DNA of 64,000 bases, taken from contig JACKJG010000006.1 in assembly GCA_020638065.1 (NCBI GenBank), positions 124,001 through 188,000 on the forward strand, given 5' to 3'. The notes beneath the pieces were generated by a model, which was given only the letters and a program-made list of their open reading frames with translations, was not told the origin of the DNA and did not search any database. Within the stretch, counting starts at the first letter, position 1, and every line of letters begins with the position of its first letter. A program made the translations under genes and the position numbers. This document shows positions 8,803 through 17,373 of this stretch, in pieces. The DNA is from Hyphomicrobiaceae bacterium. GTDB lineage: Bacteria; Pseudomonadota; Alphaproteobacteria; Rhizobiales; Devosiaceae.

Positions 8803-9450
8803 GTGGACCTGTTCACCCAATTCAACGGACTCGAATATGCCGCCTTGATGCTGGCTTTCGGTATCAGCGCGATCATGCCGGGCATCGATTTTGCGATGGT
8901 GCTCAAGCAATCGATCACCCATGGCCGGGCGGCGGCCATCGTGACTTCGATCGGGATCGGATCGGCCATTCTCGTGCATGGTGCCTATACGATCCTTGGC
9001 ATCGGGCTGATCATTTCGCAGTCGATCCTCCTGTTCAATCTGCTCAAATTCGCCGGGGCGGCCTATCTGATCTTTATCGGTATCTCGGTGTGGCGGGCAC
9101 CGCCGCCAAAGGAACCGGTGGTGCCTGTTGAGGGCGTTCAACGCAGCATCACGCTGAGATCGGCCTTCGTCCAGGGTTTTCTGACCAATCTGCTGAACCC
9201 GAAAGCGGTGCTGTTTTTCGTGGCTCTGTTCACGACGCTGGTCAGTTCGGAGACGCCCATGGCGATCAAGGGCTTTTACGTGGTCAATATGAGCGTGATC
9301 CTGATGGCCTGGTTTGCGCTGGTTTCGGTGTTTTTTACGATCAGGGATGTGCGTTCGGCCTTTTTTCGCTCCGGCAAATGGTTTAACCGCATCACCGGAA
9401 TTGCCTTCATATCGCTGGCCGTGTCGATGGTTCTGACGCGCCAGCACTAG
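8803..9450 (+). CDS. LysE family translocator (amino-acid or metabolite exporter)
   Basis: A 215-residue inner-membrane protein with about six helices. The N-terminal GISAIMPGIDFAMV resembles the LysE/RhtB signature (G...PGP), with Ile-Asp in place of the usual Pro. Hydrophobic segments and the LTNLLNPKAVLFFVALF motif are characteristic. The frame is open from a GTG at 8764, but GGGGAG at 8793-8798 stands 4 bases before the GTG at 8803, which I take as the start. It sits between ccmG and lpdA in the same direction; the exported substrate is unknown. Confidence 0.85.
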   Translation: MDLFTQFNGLEYAALMLAFGISAIMPGIDFAMVLKQSITHGRAAAIVTSIGIGSAILVHGAYTILGIGLIISQSILLFNLLKFAGAAYLIFIGISVWRAPPPKEPVVPVEGVQRSITLRSAFVQGFLTNLLNPKAVLFFVALFTTLVSSETPMAIKGFYVVNMSVILMAWFALVSVFFTIRDVRSAFFRSGKWFNRITGIAFISLAVSMVLTRQH

Positions 9451-9468
9451 ACTTTCAGGGAGCGGCAC

Positions 9469-10875
9469 ATGGCAGACCAATTCGATCTCACAATCATCGG
9501 AACGGGGCCGGGCGGCTATGTTTGCGCCATTCGCGCCGCGCAATTGGGGCTGAAAGTCGCCGTGGTCGAGAAGTGGGCACGACACGGGGGCACCTGCCTC
9601 AATATCGGCTGCATTCCCTCCAAGGCGCTGTTGCATGCCTCGGAAATGCTCGAGGAAGCTCAGCACAGTTTCGACAAGCTCGGCATCGAGATCGCGGCGC
9701 CCAAGGTCAATCTCGAAAAGATGATGGCGCACAAGGATGCAACGGTCGAAAGCAATGTCAGCGGCATCGACTATCTGATGAAGAAAAACGGGATCAAGGT
9801 GTTTCGCGGAACAGGGTCGTTGGCGGCCGCCAACAAGGTGATCGTGACACCGGACAGCGGCGATCCTGAAACCATCGACACAAAGAACGTGGTTCTGGCA
9901 ACGGGTTCGGTTTCGGCCAATCTCAAAGGCATCGACGTGGACGAGGAGCGGATCGTGACCTCGACCGGTGCGCTGAAACTCTCCAAGGTGCCGGAACATC
10001 TGCTCATCGTCGGCGCCGGGGTCATCGGGCTTGAACTCGGCTCGGTCTGGCAGCGGCTCGGGGCCAAGGTCACCGTTGTCGAATTTCTCGACCGCATCCT
10101 GCCGGGCATGGACGGCGAGGTGGCCAAACAGTTTCAGCGCATGCTGACCAAGCAGGGCTTCACTTTCAAGCTTTCCACCAAGGTGACCGGCATCGATTCT
10201 TCTGGCGAAAAACTCAAGGCGACACTCGAACCGGCGGCCGGCGGCATTCCGGAAATGCTCGAGTGCAACGTGGCGCTGATTGCGATCGGGCGCGCGGCCT
10301 ATACCGAAGGGCTGGGACTCGAGATCGTCGGGGTGGAAACCGATGAGCGCGGCCGGGTGAAGACCGATGGTCATTTCAAGACCAATGTGGACGGCGTCTA
10401 TGCCATAGGCGATGTGATCGCCGGTCCAATGCTGGCGCACAAGGCAGAAGATGAAGGGGTCGCCGTCGCTGAGATCCTCGCCGGGCAGGCAGGGCACGTC
10501 AATTATGACGTCATTCCCGGCGTCGTCTACACCAATCCAGAGGTCGCCTCAGTCGGCAAGACCGAGGAAGAGCTCAAGCAGGCCGGCGTCGACTACAAGG
10601 TCGGCAAGTTCCCGTTCACCGCCAATGGACGGGCAAAGGCGATGCTGGCGACCGACGGGTTCGTCAAGATTCTGGCCGATGTCAAAACCGACCGCGTGCT
10701 CGGAGCGCATCTCGTGGGCAAGAATGTCGGCGAGATGATCCACGAGATCGCGGTTCTGATGGAGTTTGGCGGTTCGGCGGAAGACCTGGCCCGGACCTGT
10801 CATGCACATCCAACCCTGTCCGAGGCGGTGCGCGAAGCGGCCCTGTCGCTCGAAGACGGCGCCATTCACATGTAG
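9469..10875 (+). CDS. lpdA: Dihydrolipoyl dehydrogenase (E3)
   Basis: A 468-residue FAD flavoenzyme that reoxidises the lipoyl arm of 2-oxo-acid dehydrogenase complexes with NAD+. It shows the FAD site GTGPGGYVCAIRAAQLG, the redox disulfide in GGTCLNIGCIPSK (about residues 43 and 48), the NAD site VGAGVIGLELGSVW, and the C-terminal HAHPTLSE with the catalytic His. AGGGAG precedes the ATG. No E1 or E2 genes adjoin, so this may be a stand-alone E3 copy, perhaps shared by several complexes. Confidence 0.95.
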   Translation: MADQFDLTIIGTGPGGYVCAIRAAQLGLKVAVVEKWARHGGTCLNIGCIPSKALLHASEMLEEAQHSFDKLGIEIAAPKVNLEKMMAHKDATVESNVSGIDYLMKKNGIKVFRGTGSLAAANKVIVTPDSGDPETIDTKNVVLATGSVSANLKGIDVDEERIVTSTGALKLSKVPEHLLIVGAGVIGLELGSVWQRLGAKVTVVEFLDRILPGMDGEVAKQFQRMLTKQGFTFKLSTKVTGIDSSGEKLKATLEPAAGGIPEMLECNVALIAIGRAAYTEGLGLEIVGVETDERGRVKTDGHFKTNVDGVYAIGDVIAGPMLAHKAEDEGVAVAEILAGQAGHVNYDVIPGVVYTNPEVASVGKTEEELKQAGVDYKVGKFPFTANGRAKAMLATDGFVKILADVKTDRVLGAHLVGKNVGEMIHEIAVLMEFGGSAEDLARTCHAHPTLSEAVREAALSLEDGAIHM

Positions 10876-10883
10876 CGCCCGTA

Positions 10884-10960
10884 GCCTCATGGTGAGCCTG
10901 ACGAACCATGAGGAAACGGTTTTCCATCCTCGACCTTCGATAGACTCAGGATGAGGATGG
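10884..10960. repeat. Intergenic double-hairpin palindromic element
   Basis: Two hairpins follow each other between convergent lpdA and the DJ-1 gene. The first is CCTCATGGT (10884-10892) pairing with ACCATGAGG (10904-10912). The second is CCATCCTC (10924-10931) pairing with GAGGATGG (10953-10960). This resembles dispersed intergenic palindromes common in Hyphomicrobiales genomes. I noticed no second copy in this window, so the repeat status is inferred from resemblance. Confidence 0.5.
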
Positions 10961-10987
10961 AATGATTGCGTTGGCATCGGCTCTTTG

Positions 10988-11563
10988 TCAGGCCGCCTTC
11001 TGGTGTTCGTTGGCATAAAGGCCCGTGTAGAAACCAAGCTCTTTTTCGTCGCGGCCAAGCGCAATCAGGACTTCGCGCATGAAGCTGATCGGTGCTGTGC
11101 CCGGCGCGGTGACAAAGCCATCGGCGCGAATGGCCGCCGGTGAGGCGACATAATTCTTTTCTCCGTCATAGTCGCCGACACCCGACAGGGCTTCAGGCGC
11201 ATTGGCGGTGTGCGGCACGTCATTGATCAGGCCGGTTGCAGCGAGAGCCAAGTTTGCGTCACAGATGGCGCCGATCAGGACCTTTCCGGCAGCGAGTGCT
11301 TTGAGTGCATCATCCATGTCCGGCGCTTCGTCTGTGCTCCAGACGGAACCACCGGCCATGATGAAGGCGTCGGGCTTTTGGGCTGAAACCTGGTCGAGCG
11401 CGAGATCGGGAATGATCTGCAAGCCGCCTGCCGAGGTCACTTTCTGGCCGTTGGTGCTTACGGTCAGCACGTCCATGCCGTAATAGGTGCGGGCAGCGGC
11501 CATCAGCAGGGCGCATTCCCAGTCGGCAAAACGATCGGTGAGGAAAACGGCGATCTTGGTCAT
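10988..11563 (-). CDS. DJ-1/PfpI family protein
   Basis: A 191-residue protein of the class I glutamine amidotransferase-like fold. The nucleophile elbow is GAICDANLAL, with the reactive Cys preceded by Ile, as in DJ-1/PfpI relatives. N-terminal MTKIAVFLTDRFADWECALL fits the family. Members are proteases, chaperones, deglycases or glyoxalases; which one applies cannot be seen. The ATG at 11563 follows a strong AAAGGAG site, so the longer frame to 11644 is discarded. It is divergent from a WYL regulator across 86 bases with a palindrome, so that regulator probably controls it. Confidence 0.88.
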   Translation of the reverse strand: MTKIAVFLTDRFADWECALLMAAARTYYGMDVLTVSTNGQKVTSAGGLQIIPDLALDQVSAQKPDAFIMAGGSVWSTDEAPDMDDALKALAAGKVLIGAICDANLALAATGLINDVPHTANAPEALSGVGDYDGEKNYVASPAAIRADGFVTAPGTAPISFMREVLIALGRDEKELGFYTGLYANEHQKAA

Positions 11564-11620
11564 GTTCGGTCTCCTTTGTTGGCGAACGGGGCTTGTGTAG
11601 ATCTCGTTCATGTCTAAACA

Positions 11621-11636
11621 TGTCAGCAGGCTGACA
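11621..11636. promoter_or_regulatory. Palindromic operator candidate between the DJ-1 and WYL genes
   Basis: TGTCAG (11621-11626) and CTGACA (11631-11636) form a perfect inverted repeat with a 4-base spacer, 13 bases before the regulator start. Similar CTGACA/TGTCAG boxes are, as I recall, found near YafY/WYL regulators. It is a good candidate for autoregulation and control of the DJ-1 gene. Confidence 0.5.
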
Positions 11637-11649
11637 GGAGGCACGGTCG

Positions 11650-12342
11650 GTGAAGAAATCGGAACGATTGCTGGAACTGCTGCAAGCCCTCCGGCGGCGG
11701 CGCCACCCGGTGGCGGGCAAGGTTCTGGCCGAGGAAATGGGTGTGACCCTCAGAACCCTTTATCGCGACGTCGATGCGCTGCGGGCGCTCGGCGCGGCAA
11801 TCAGCGGCGAGGCGGGGATCGGCTATCAGCTCGACAAGGGGTTCTTCATGCCACCGATGATGTTGAACGCCGAGGAGGTGGAGGCTCTGGTTCTGGGGTT
11901 GCGAATGGTGATTTATGGCCCGGACCGGGACATGGCGGCGGTGGCGCAGGACGTGCGGGCCAAGATCGCCGATTCTATGCCCGACGATATGCGCGACCTG
12001 ATGGACGGGGTGGGGCTTTTTGCCCTGCCGAACTATTCCGAAGTGCAGGGTTCGGCGCATCTCTCGACGATCCGCACCGCGATCCGCAACGAAACCGAAC
12101 TCAAGCTCGATTATGTCGACCGCAACGATCAGGCGACAACGCGCACCGTCTGGCCGATTTCGCTTGGCTATATCGGCAACCGGCAGATGCTGCAGGCCTG
12201 GTGCACCCTGCGCGGCGATTTTCGTTCGTTCTGGATCGACCGGATGAAGGGTGCATCGGCGAGTGACAAGCGCTATCCAAAACCCCGCCGCACACTCGCC
12301 TACGAATGGCGGCAAAAAACCGGCATGGGTGACCTGCAGTGA
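11650..12342 (+). CDS. HTH-WYL transcriptional regulator (YafY type)
   Basis: A 230-residue regulator. Residues 1-65 form a DeoR-like winged HTH (RLLELLQALRRRRHPVAGKVLAEEMGV..., shown by RTLYRDVDALRALGA). The middle to C-terminal part carries the WYL-type ligand domain, with the YVDRNDQATTRTVWP and ISLGYIGNRQMLQAWC stretches and an RSFWIDRMKG end. GTG at 11650 follows AGGAGG with good spacing. It is divergent from a DJ-1/PfpI gene. The ligand is unknown. Confidence 0.9.
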   Translation: MKKSERLLELLQALRRRRHPVAGKVLAEEMGVTLRTLYRDVDALRALGAAISGEAGIGYQLDKGFFMPPMMLNAEEVEALVLGLRMVIYGPDRDMAAVAQDVRAKIADSMPDDMRDLMDGVGLFALPNYSEVQGSAHLSTIRTAIRNETELKLDYVDRNDQATTRTVWPISLGYIGNRQMLQAWCTLRGDFRSFWIDRMKGASASDKRYPKPRRTLAYEWRQKTGMGDLQ

Positions 12343-12439
12343 AGCGGATATGCGCGGGATTTGAAGTCGATCGCCCTTGCGTTGCGGGCCGCCGGACTCT
12401 ACCAAGGCATTTGTTCCCGGTCCTGCAAAGCAGTTCGAA

Positions 12440-13588
12440 TTGCTCCATCGTTTGACAAAATCGCTGTTGGTGCTGGCGCTTTCGTGTCTGCTGGCTTTTG
12501 GCTTCGCCGGGCGGGCCTGGGCACTGCCCGAGCTGGTTGTCGACATGCGAACCGGCGAAGTGCTTTATCAGGAAGATGCCGGGGTCCCCTGGCATCCGGC
12601 ATCGCTGACCAAGCTGATGACGGCGCTCGTGACCTTCAATGCCATCGCCAATGGGCGCGTTTCGCTCGATTCCCTCGTCACGGTCAGCCGGCGGGCGCTG
12701 GCCGAGCCGCCCTCGAAGGTGGGATTGCCGGTCGATACCGGCATGACGCTTGAAGTCGCGCTCAACCTGATGATCGTGAAGTCGGCCAACGACATCGCGG
12801 TGGCTGTGGCCGAGCGGGTGTCGGGATCGGTCGAGAAATTCGTCGACGAAATGAACCAGATGGCGTCGGTTCTGGGGCTTTCGGCCACGCATTTCATCAA
12901 TCCCAACGGGCTGGACGATGCGCGCCAGACGGTCAGTGCGCGCGACCTGGCGATCCTGACTTTGGCGATCCGGCGCAATTTCCCGCAATATGCCGATCTC
13001 TTCCGCACGTCGGTCGTCAAACTCGGCAACAAGGATCTGGAAAGCAACAATAACCTTCTGACCGAATTTGCCGGCACGGACGGGATGAAGACCGGGTTCA
13101 TCTGCGCGGCCGGGCTCAACATGGTGGTGACGGTCGATCGCAATGGACGGCAATTGCTGGTGGTCGTGCTGGGCGCATCTTCGGCGCGCGAGCGTGGAGA
13201 GAAGGCGGCGCAACTGCTCACCGAGGCGCTGAACGGCGAGTTGCGCGGTACCGGCAAATCCGTTTTCGACATTCCCAACCTGACGCGCATGGCGCCGCCG
13301 AACATGCGGACAAGCCTGTGCGGTCCGGACGCCAAGACCTACGTGGCCAATCAGGAGGCCGCCTTTCCCTATGGGCTCGACGGGCAGCCGACATTCCTGC
13401 AGGATTCCATTCCACCGCTGACCTATCGTGCGTCGACGCTTGGGCGGGTCAGGGAAGTGCCGCTGCCCTTGCCGCGTCCGGCGTCCGCGCCGTTGCTGCG
13501 TCAGTCGATCGTGGCCACGCCGCAGATCAATGTGGGCAATTCAACCATTCCGCTGCCGCGTCCGCGGCCCGCATGGCTTGGCGGCTGA
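12440..13588 (+). CDS. D-alanyl-D-alanine carboxypeptidase (PBP5/6-like, peptidase S11)
   Basis: A periplasmic penicillin-binding protein that trims pentapeptide stems of peptidoglycan. All three active-site motifs are present: SLTK near residue 55, SAN near 114 and KTG near 216. A signal peptide (LLVLALSCLLAFGFAGRAWA) precedes LPELVVDMRTGEVLY. The C-terminal part beyond about residue 300 is proline-rich and ends abruptly after PLPRPRPAW. No ATG start exists in frame. TTG codons at 12377, 12440 and 12452 are all possible; 12440 gives a normal signal peptide but has no clear ribosome-binding site. Its stop abuts the convergent CAP gene. Confidence 0.9.
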   Translation: MLHRLTKSLLVLALSCLLAFGFAGRAWALPELVVDMRTGEVLYQEDAGVPWHPASLTKLMTALVTFNAIANGRVSLDSLVTVSRRALAEPPSKVGLPVDTGMTLEVALNLMIVKSANDIAVAVAERVSGSVEKFVDEMNQMASVLGLSATHFINPNGLDDARQTVSARDLAILTLAIRRNFPQYADLFRTSVVKLGNKDLESNNNLLTEFAGTDGMKTGFICAAGLNMVVTVDRNGRQLLVVVLGASSARERGEKAAQLLTEALNGELRGTGKSVFDIPNLTRMAPPNMRTSLCGPDAKTYVANQEAAFPYGLDGQPTFLQDSIPPLTYRASTLGRVREVPLPLPRPASAPLLRQSIVATPQINVGNSTIPLPRPRPAWLGG

Positions 13589-14086
13589 TTATTGCGCCGC
13601 GACGGCCGGAGCCGCAATGGGCTCAGCCAGCAGCATGACCCAGTGCACGCCGTAGGTGGATGAGGCGGCAAACGAAGCTGCCAGCCCGATACGGGTGAAG
13701 GCGGGATTGGCGAGCGAGCGGGTCACGTTGTCGTCGCTGCGCCAGCCGGAAAAGGTTTCGGCGAAATTGGCATAGCCTGCAGAGAGGTGCATGGCGCCGA
13801 CGCCATTGGGCCGGGCCGGCTGATTGTTGGTCGCGGCATATTGGCTGGCGAGGGTCTGGGCCTGCTGATTGAGTGTCGGATCCTCGACCAGCGGCGGTGC
13901 GCCACGTGAGGCGCGGAACTGATTGACTAACCGCAGGGCTTCGGCGCGGTCGAGCTGGGCGCCGGGACTGTCGAGGCGTTGCGACAGGCCTGCGGGAAGT
14001 GACGAGGCCGAGCAGGCCGCGAGACCGAGAAGCAGCACAAGGCCCAACCACTTTGCCGCGTTCGCAAGAAATTCGGGAAGTCGCAT
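13589..14086 (-). CDS. CAP (SCP-like) domain lipoprotein
   Basis: A 165-residue protein. The N-terminus is a lipoprotein signal with lipobox LAAC (Cys25), so it should be membrane-anchored and face the periplasm. The CAP core is visible as LRLVNQFRASRGAPPLVEDP, LNQQAQTLASQYA, and YANFAETFSGWRSD, followed by the C-terminal YGVHWVMLLAEP. The bacterial CAP family includes proteins of sporulation and the cell surface, mostly without a defined biochemical role. Its stop codon directly abuts that of the carboxypeptidase gene, with no room for a terminator. Confidence 0.85.
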   Translation of the reverse strand: MRLPEFLANAAKWLGLVLLLGLAACSASSLPAGLSQRLDSPGAQLDRAEALRLVNQFRASRGAPPLVEDPTLNQQAQTLASQYAATNNQPARPNGVGAMHLSAGYANFAETFSGWRSDDNVTRSLANPAFTRIGLAASFAASSTYGVHWVMLLAEPIAAPAVAAQ

Positions 14087-14155
14087 TTATCGCCTCAAGG
14101 TGTCCGCTCGCATGAAGCGCGGCCAATAGCAGATGGTGTGCTGCTTGGCTATCGG

Positions 14156-15301
14156 TCAGTTTGCGGGCGCGAGTGTGGCGGCGGGATGAAAAAGCTTGAA
14201 GGAAAACCAGTATTCGTCCGAAACCGCGACGGGCGTGAGATTTTCTGCAAGCGGCCCGGAAACGGGTTTGCCACGCAGCGTCCAGACCGAACCGGAGGTC
14301 TGGTCGCGGATTTGCAGTTTGCCGGTGAGTTTCAGGTCGAGCTGTGCATCACCAAGCAAGGTCGAGAAGGCGTTGACCCCGCCGCCACCGGAAATGAAGG
14401 CGACGCCAGGGTTTTCGAGAACGGTCACGCCACGCGCCCGGGCCTCGTCGCGTTTGACCGCAATCGGGGGCAGACCGGGTTCGATGATGCCGACGACATG
14501 GGTGCGCGCGGGCAGCTGCTTGTCGCGCTTGGCCCCAGACAGACCGGGCGTGACTTCGCCGGCCATGATATGCCGCCAGACGCCGGGTATGGGCAATTCG
14601 AAGGGTCTGAGATCACGCTCGGTGAAGGCGGCAAACCTGGGCACGTCGCCCGATTGCTTCAATTCTGCATAGGTCAGGATCTGATAGGGCACCATTTTCA
14701 GTTCCATCGGATGCAGTTTGCCGATGATCGATTTGAAGGTGGCCTGCTGGAAAAAGGTCTTGGTCTTGCGGTCGGCCACGATCATGTTGGCGTTCTTGAA
14801 CGAGCCGACAAAGAGCGGGCCGATGTCGGTGACGTCGAAGGGAATGATCGAGCGGCACATGGCGCAATAGGTCACGGCCACGATCCGGTCACCGAAATGG
14901 TCGTTGATGATGTGATGGTGGATCAGGTGATCGAGCGCATAGGCGCGGGTCACGCCGCCATATTCGACCAAAGCGATTTCCATCTCGTCGCCAAGTGGCA
15001 GGTCCTTGGCGTCGGCTTCCGGCGGATAATCGATCGCCGGGAAAGCAACCGACTGGTGCATGCGATAGGTCAGGACAATGGCCAGTGCCATGATCAAGAG
15101 CGGGCCGATGAGCGGCCAGGGGAAGCCGGGCTGCAAGGTGCCCCAGAGGAGCGTGCCGATGAAAACGATCCAGACGACGGGTTTGCGGATGAAATAGTGC
15201 CAGTAAAGCCAACTGACGGGGAAGGCCTCGATGAGCGCCATATAGATCGCCGCCGTGCCGACCAGCAGCGACACGAAGGCAAGCAGATAAAAGATCAGCA
15301 T
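14156..15301 (-). CDS. DUF3179 domain-containing membrane protein
   Basis: A 381-residue protein with about three hydrophobic helices in residues 1-85, then a DUF3179 domain. The domain marker is VAVTYCAMCRSIIPFD, with two cysteines in CxxC spacing, and the flanking LVEYGGVTRAYALDHL and FFQQATFKSIIG. The function of DUF3179 is unknown; the CxxC suggests metal or redox chemistry. It precedes no obvious partner; the EF-G-like gene upstream runs in the same direction with a 46-base gap, so co-transcription is possible. Confidence 0.85.
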   Translation of the reverse strand: MLIFYLLAFVSLLVGTAAIYMALIEAFPVSWLYWHYFIRKPVVWIVFIGTLLWGTLQPGFPWPLIGPLLIMALAIVLTYRMHQSVAFPAIDYPPEADAKDLPLGDEMEIALVEYGGVTRAYALDHLIHHHIINDHFGDRIVAVTYCAMCRSIIPFDVTDIGPLFVGSFKNANMIVADRKTKTFFQQATFKSIIGKLHPMELKMVPYQILTYAELKQSGDVPRFAAFTERDLRPFELPIPGVWRHIMAGEVTPGLSGAKRDKQLPARTHVVGIIEPGLPPIAVKRDEARARGVTVLENPGVAFISGGGGVNAFSTLLGDAQLDLKLTGKLQIRDQTSGSVWTLRGKPVSGPLAENLTPVAVSDEYWFSFKLFHPAATLAPAN

Positions 15302-15347
15302 CGCGACTATCCCGCTTACGACCGGCTGGCCTCAGCCCGGTCCATTG

Positions 15348-17237
15348 TCAGTGCATTTCCTCGTAATGTTCGAGTTCAGAGCGGTACCAGGCGGTGCCCC
15401 GGGTTGCCCCGGCCATGGCCTGGAACAGGTCAGCCTCGGCGGATTCGGGCAAAAGAGCTTCAAACACGTCCCAGCCGGTTGCGTCAGGATTGTTGCTGAA
15501 ACCGAGCACTTGTCCATGCAGTCCGGAAATCAGCGGCACGAGCGCGCCGGAAAAGGCGGTCGGCACGTCGATCCGCAGGCGGCGGATGGGCTGCAGCACA
15601 CGCGTCCCCGCTTCGGTCAGGGCCTCCTTGACCGCCATCTTGCCGGCGGTGCGGAACGCGAAGTCGGAACTGTCGACGGAATGATGTTTGCCGTCCTTCA
15701 GAGTGACGGCAATATCGACCACCGGGTGACCGTTCGGCCCTTCGCTCAGCGCATCCTGCGCGCCCGCCTCGACCGAGGGGATGTAGTTGCGCGGCACGGC
15801 GCCGCCCTTGACCTCCTCGGAGAAGCTGAAACCGGCGCCGCGTTCGAGCGGGATGACTTCGATCAGCACGTCGGCGAACTGGCCCGCGCCACCCGATTGC
15901 TTGCGATGCCGGTAGTGGTTCTCAACCCTCTTGCTCAGGGTTTCGCGAAGGGCCGCGGAAATGTCGCTCACCTCGACTTCGATGCCGAAAACGGTCTGAA
16001 GCTTTTCAACGATATGGCGCTGGTGAAGTGGCCCTTGCGAACTGAGCAGATGCTTGCCGGTCCGGTCGTCCTGCGCGAGGGTAATGCCGGGGTCGATTTC
16101 AAGCAGCCGGGCGAGCGCCGCTGACAGCCGCGCTTCGTCACGTTCCCCGGTCGGGGCGATCAGGCAGCGATAGTTTGGGGCGTGCATGCGTGCCCAGTCC
16201 GGCAGCCTGCGCGCCGCGCCGCGTTCGTAGACAGGATTGTCGAGGGAGAGATGATCGCTCTTGACCGTCAGGCCGATTTCACCGGCCGCCAGCGTTCCAA
16301 GCGGAGTGTGGGCGTCGAGCCCGACAACGCTGCCGATGGCATGGCCGCCGATCTCCTGACCGGCGCCAACGCCGTCTTTCAGGGCGCGGATGAGAATGGT
16401 CTTGCCCAGATGCTTGACGTTGTCGGCGAAGGCACCCAGCGCCACGATTTCACCGTCGCCGAGCCGTTCGGTCAAGACGTCGAGCGTGGGCGCTTCATGC
16501 CGCAACGATTTCATCAGCCGCATCAGGCCATTATTGTGCGCGGCGGCGCCGATGAAGGCAGGCAGGAGGTCATGGTGCTGCAGGGCCTTGGTGGCTACGT
16601 CATAGACCTCTTCGGTCATGGGCTTCTGGTCTTCGATCAGTTCCTCGAGCAGGGCGTCATCGAAGTCGGCCAAGTGATCGAGCAGTTCGGCGCGGGCCTG
16701 TTGTTCGGCCTCGCTCATGGCTTTGGGCAGCTCGACCAGCGACGAGCGCTTGCCTTCGTGAAATTCCCAGGCCCGCTCGGAAATCAGATCGACGAAACCG
16801 ACAATGGCGCCGTTTTCTGTCATCGGAATTTCACGCAGAACGATGGCGTGTCCGCAATAGGATTGAAGCGCGGCGGTGATGTCGCTCATGCGGTCGGCAG
16901 CGGCGTCGATCTTGTTGATGAACAGGTAGGTCGGCAGGGCCGCGGCCTCGAGCATGCGCAAATAGGGGGCGGCAAGGACAGCGGCGTCGGCCTCGGCCGG
17001 GACGCAGAGAATGGCGGCATCGGATGCGGCCAGAGCCGTGGGGATGAGGGGAAGCGCGTCGGCGCTGCCCGGACAATCGAGAATGGCCCAGGGTTCACCC
17101 ATGAAGTCGAAACGGGTGACGGCGGTGTCCGCGTGAAGCGCGAGGCGCTGCGGGCGGCCGCCTTCGAGCGCCGCAAGGGCTGCGGTCAGGGTGGATTTGC
17201 CGGCCTGTGACGGTCCGAGGATGGTGACGACTCTCAT
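15348..17237 (-). CDS. EF-G-like translational GTPase paralogue
   Basis: A 629-residue protein related to elongation factor G. The P-loop is GPSQAGKST (residues 8-16), the G3 motif is DCPG and the G4 motif is NKID. The C-terminal half has EF-G domain IV and V features, such as FSFSEEVKGGAVPRNYIPSV and GALVPLISGLHGQVLGF. It is about 60 residues shorter than true EF-G, and the switch I region with the usual RGITI motif is not recognisable. These divergent paralogues are annotated EF-G in many genomes but their function is unclear. The genuine fusA is expected elsewhere near rpsL. GGGAGG precedes the ATG. Confidence 0.85.
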   Translation of the reverse strand: MRVVTILGPSQAGKSTLTAALAALEGGRPQRLALHADTAVTRFDFMGEPWAILDCPGSADALPLIPTALAASDAAILCVPAEADAAVLAAPYLRMLEAAALPTYLFINKIDAAADRMSDITAALQSYCGHAIVLREIPMTENGAIVGFVDLISERAWEFHEGKRSSLVELPKAMSEAEQQARAELLDHLADFDDALLEELIEDQKPMTEEVYDVATKALQHHDLLPAFIGAAAHNNGLMRLMKSLRHEAPTLDVLTERLGDGEIVALGAFADNVKHLGKTILIRALKDGVGAGQEIGGHAIGSVVGLDAHTPLGTLAAGEIGLTVKSDHLSLDNPVYERGAARRLPDWARMHAPNYRCLIAPTGERDEARLSAALARLLEIDPGITLAQDDRTGKHLLSSQGPLHQRHIVEKLQTVFGIEVEVSDISAALRETLSKRVENHYRHRKQSGGAGQFADVLIEVIPLERGAGFSFSEEVKGGAVPRNYIPSVEAGAQDALSEGPNGHPVVDIAVTLKDGKHHSVDSSDFAFRTAGKMAVKEALTEAGTRVLQPIRRLRIDVPTAFSGALVPLISGLHGQVLGFSNNPDATGWDVFEALLPESAEADLFQAMAGATRGTAWYRSELEHYEEMH

Positions 17238-17373
17238 TGAACTTGCCTCCCAATCATTGGCGCGCCTCGTGCCGGGGCGCCATACAGAACGATTTGAGGC
17301 AGATTAGACAGAATGCGCCTGCCGCGTCACGTGCGGCGTGTTGTGCATTGTCACTTGTCCTGCATAAAACCCG

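Noticed and set aside
8698..10497. 599-residue frame opposite lpdA
   Set aside because: Shadow of lpdA and the LysE gene; His/Arg-rich composition typical of reverse frames.
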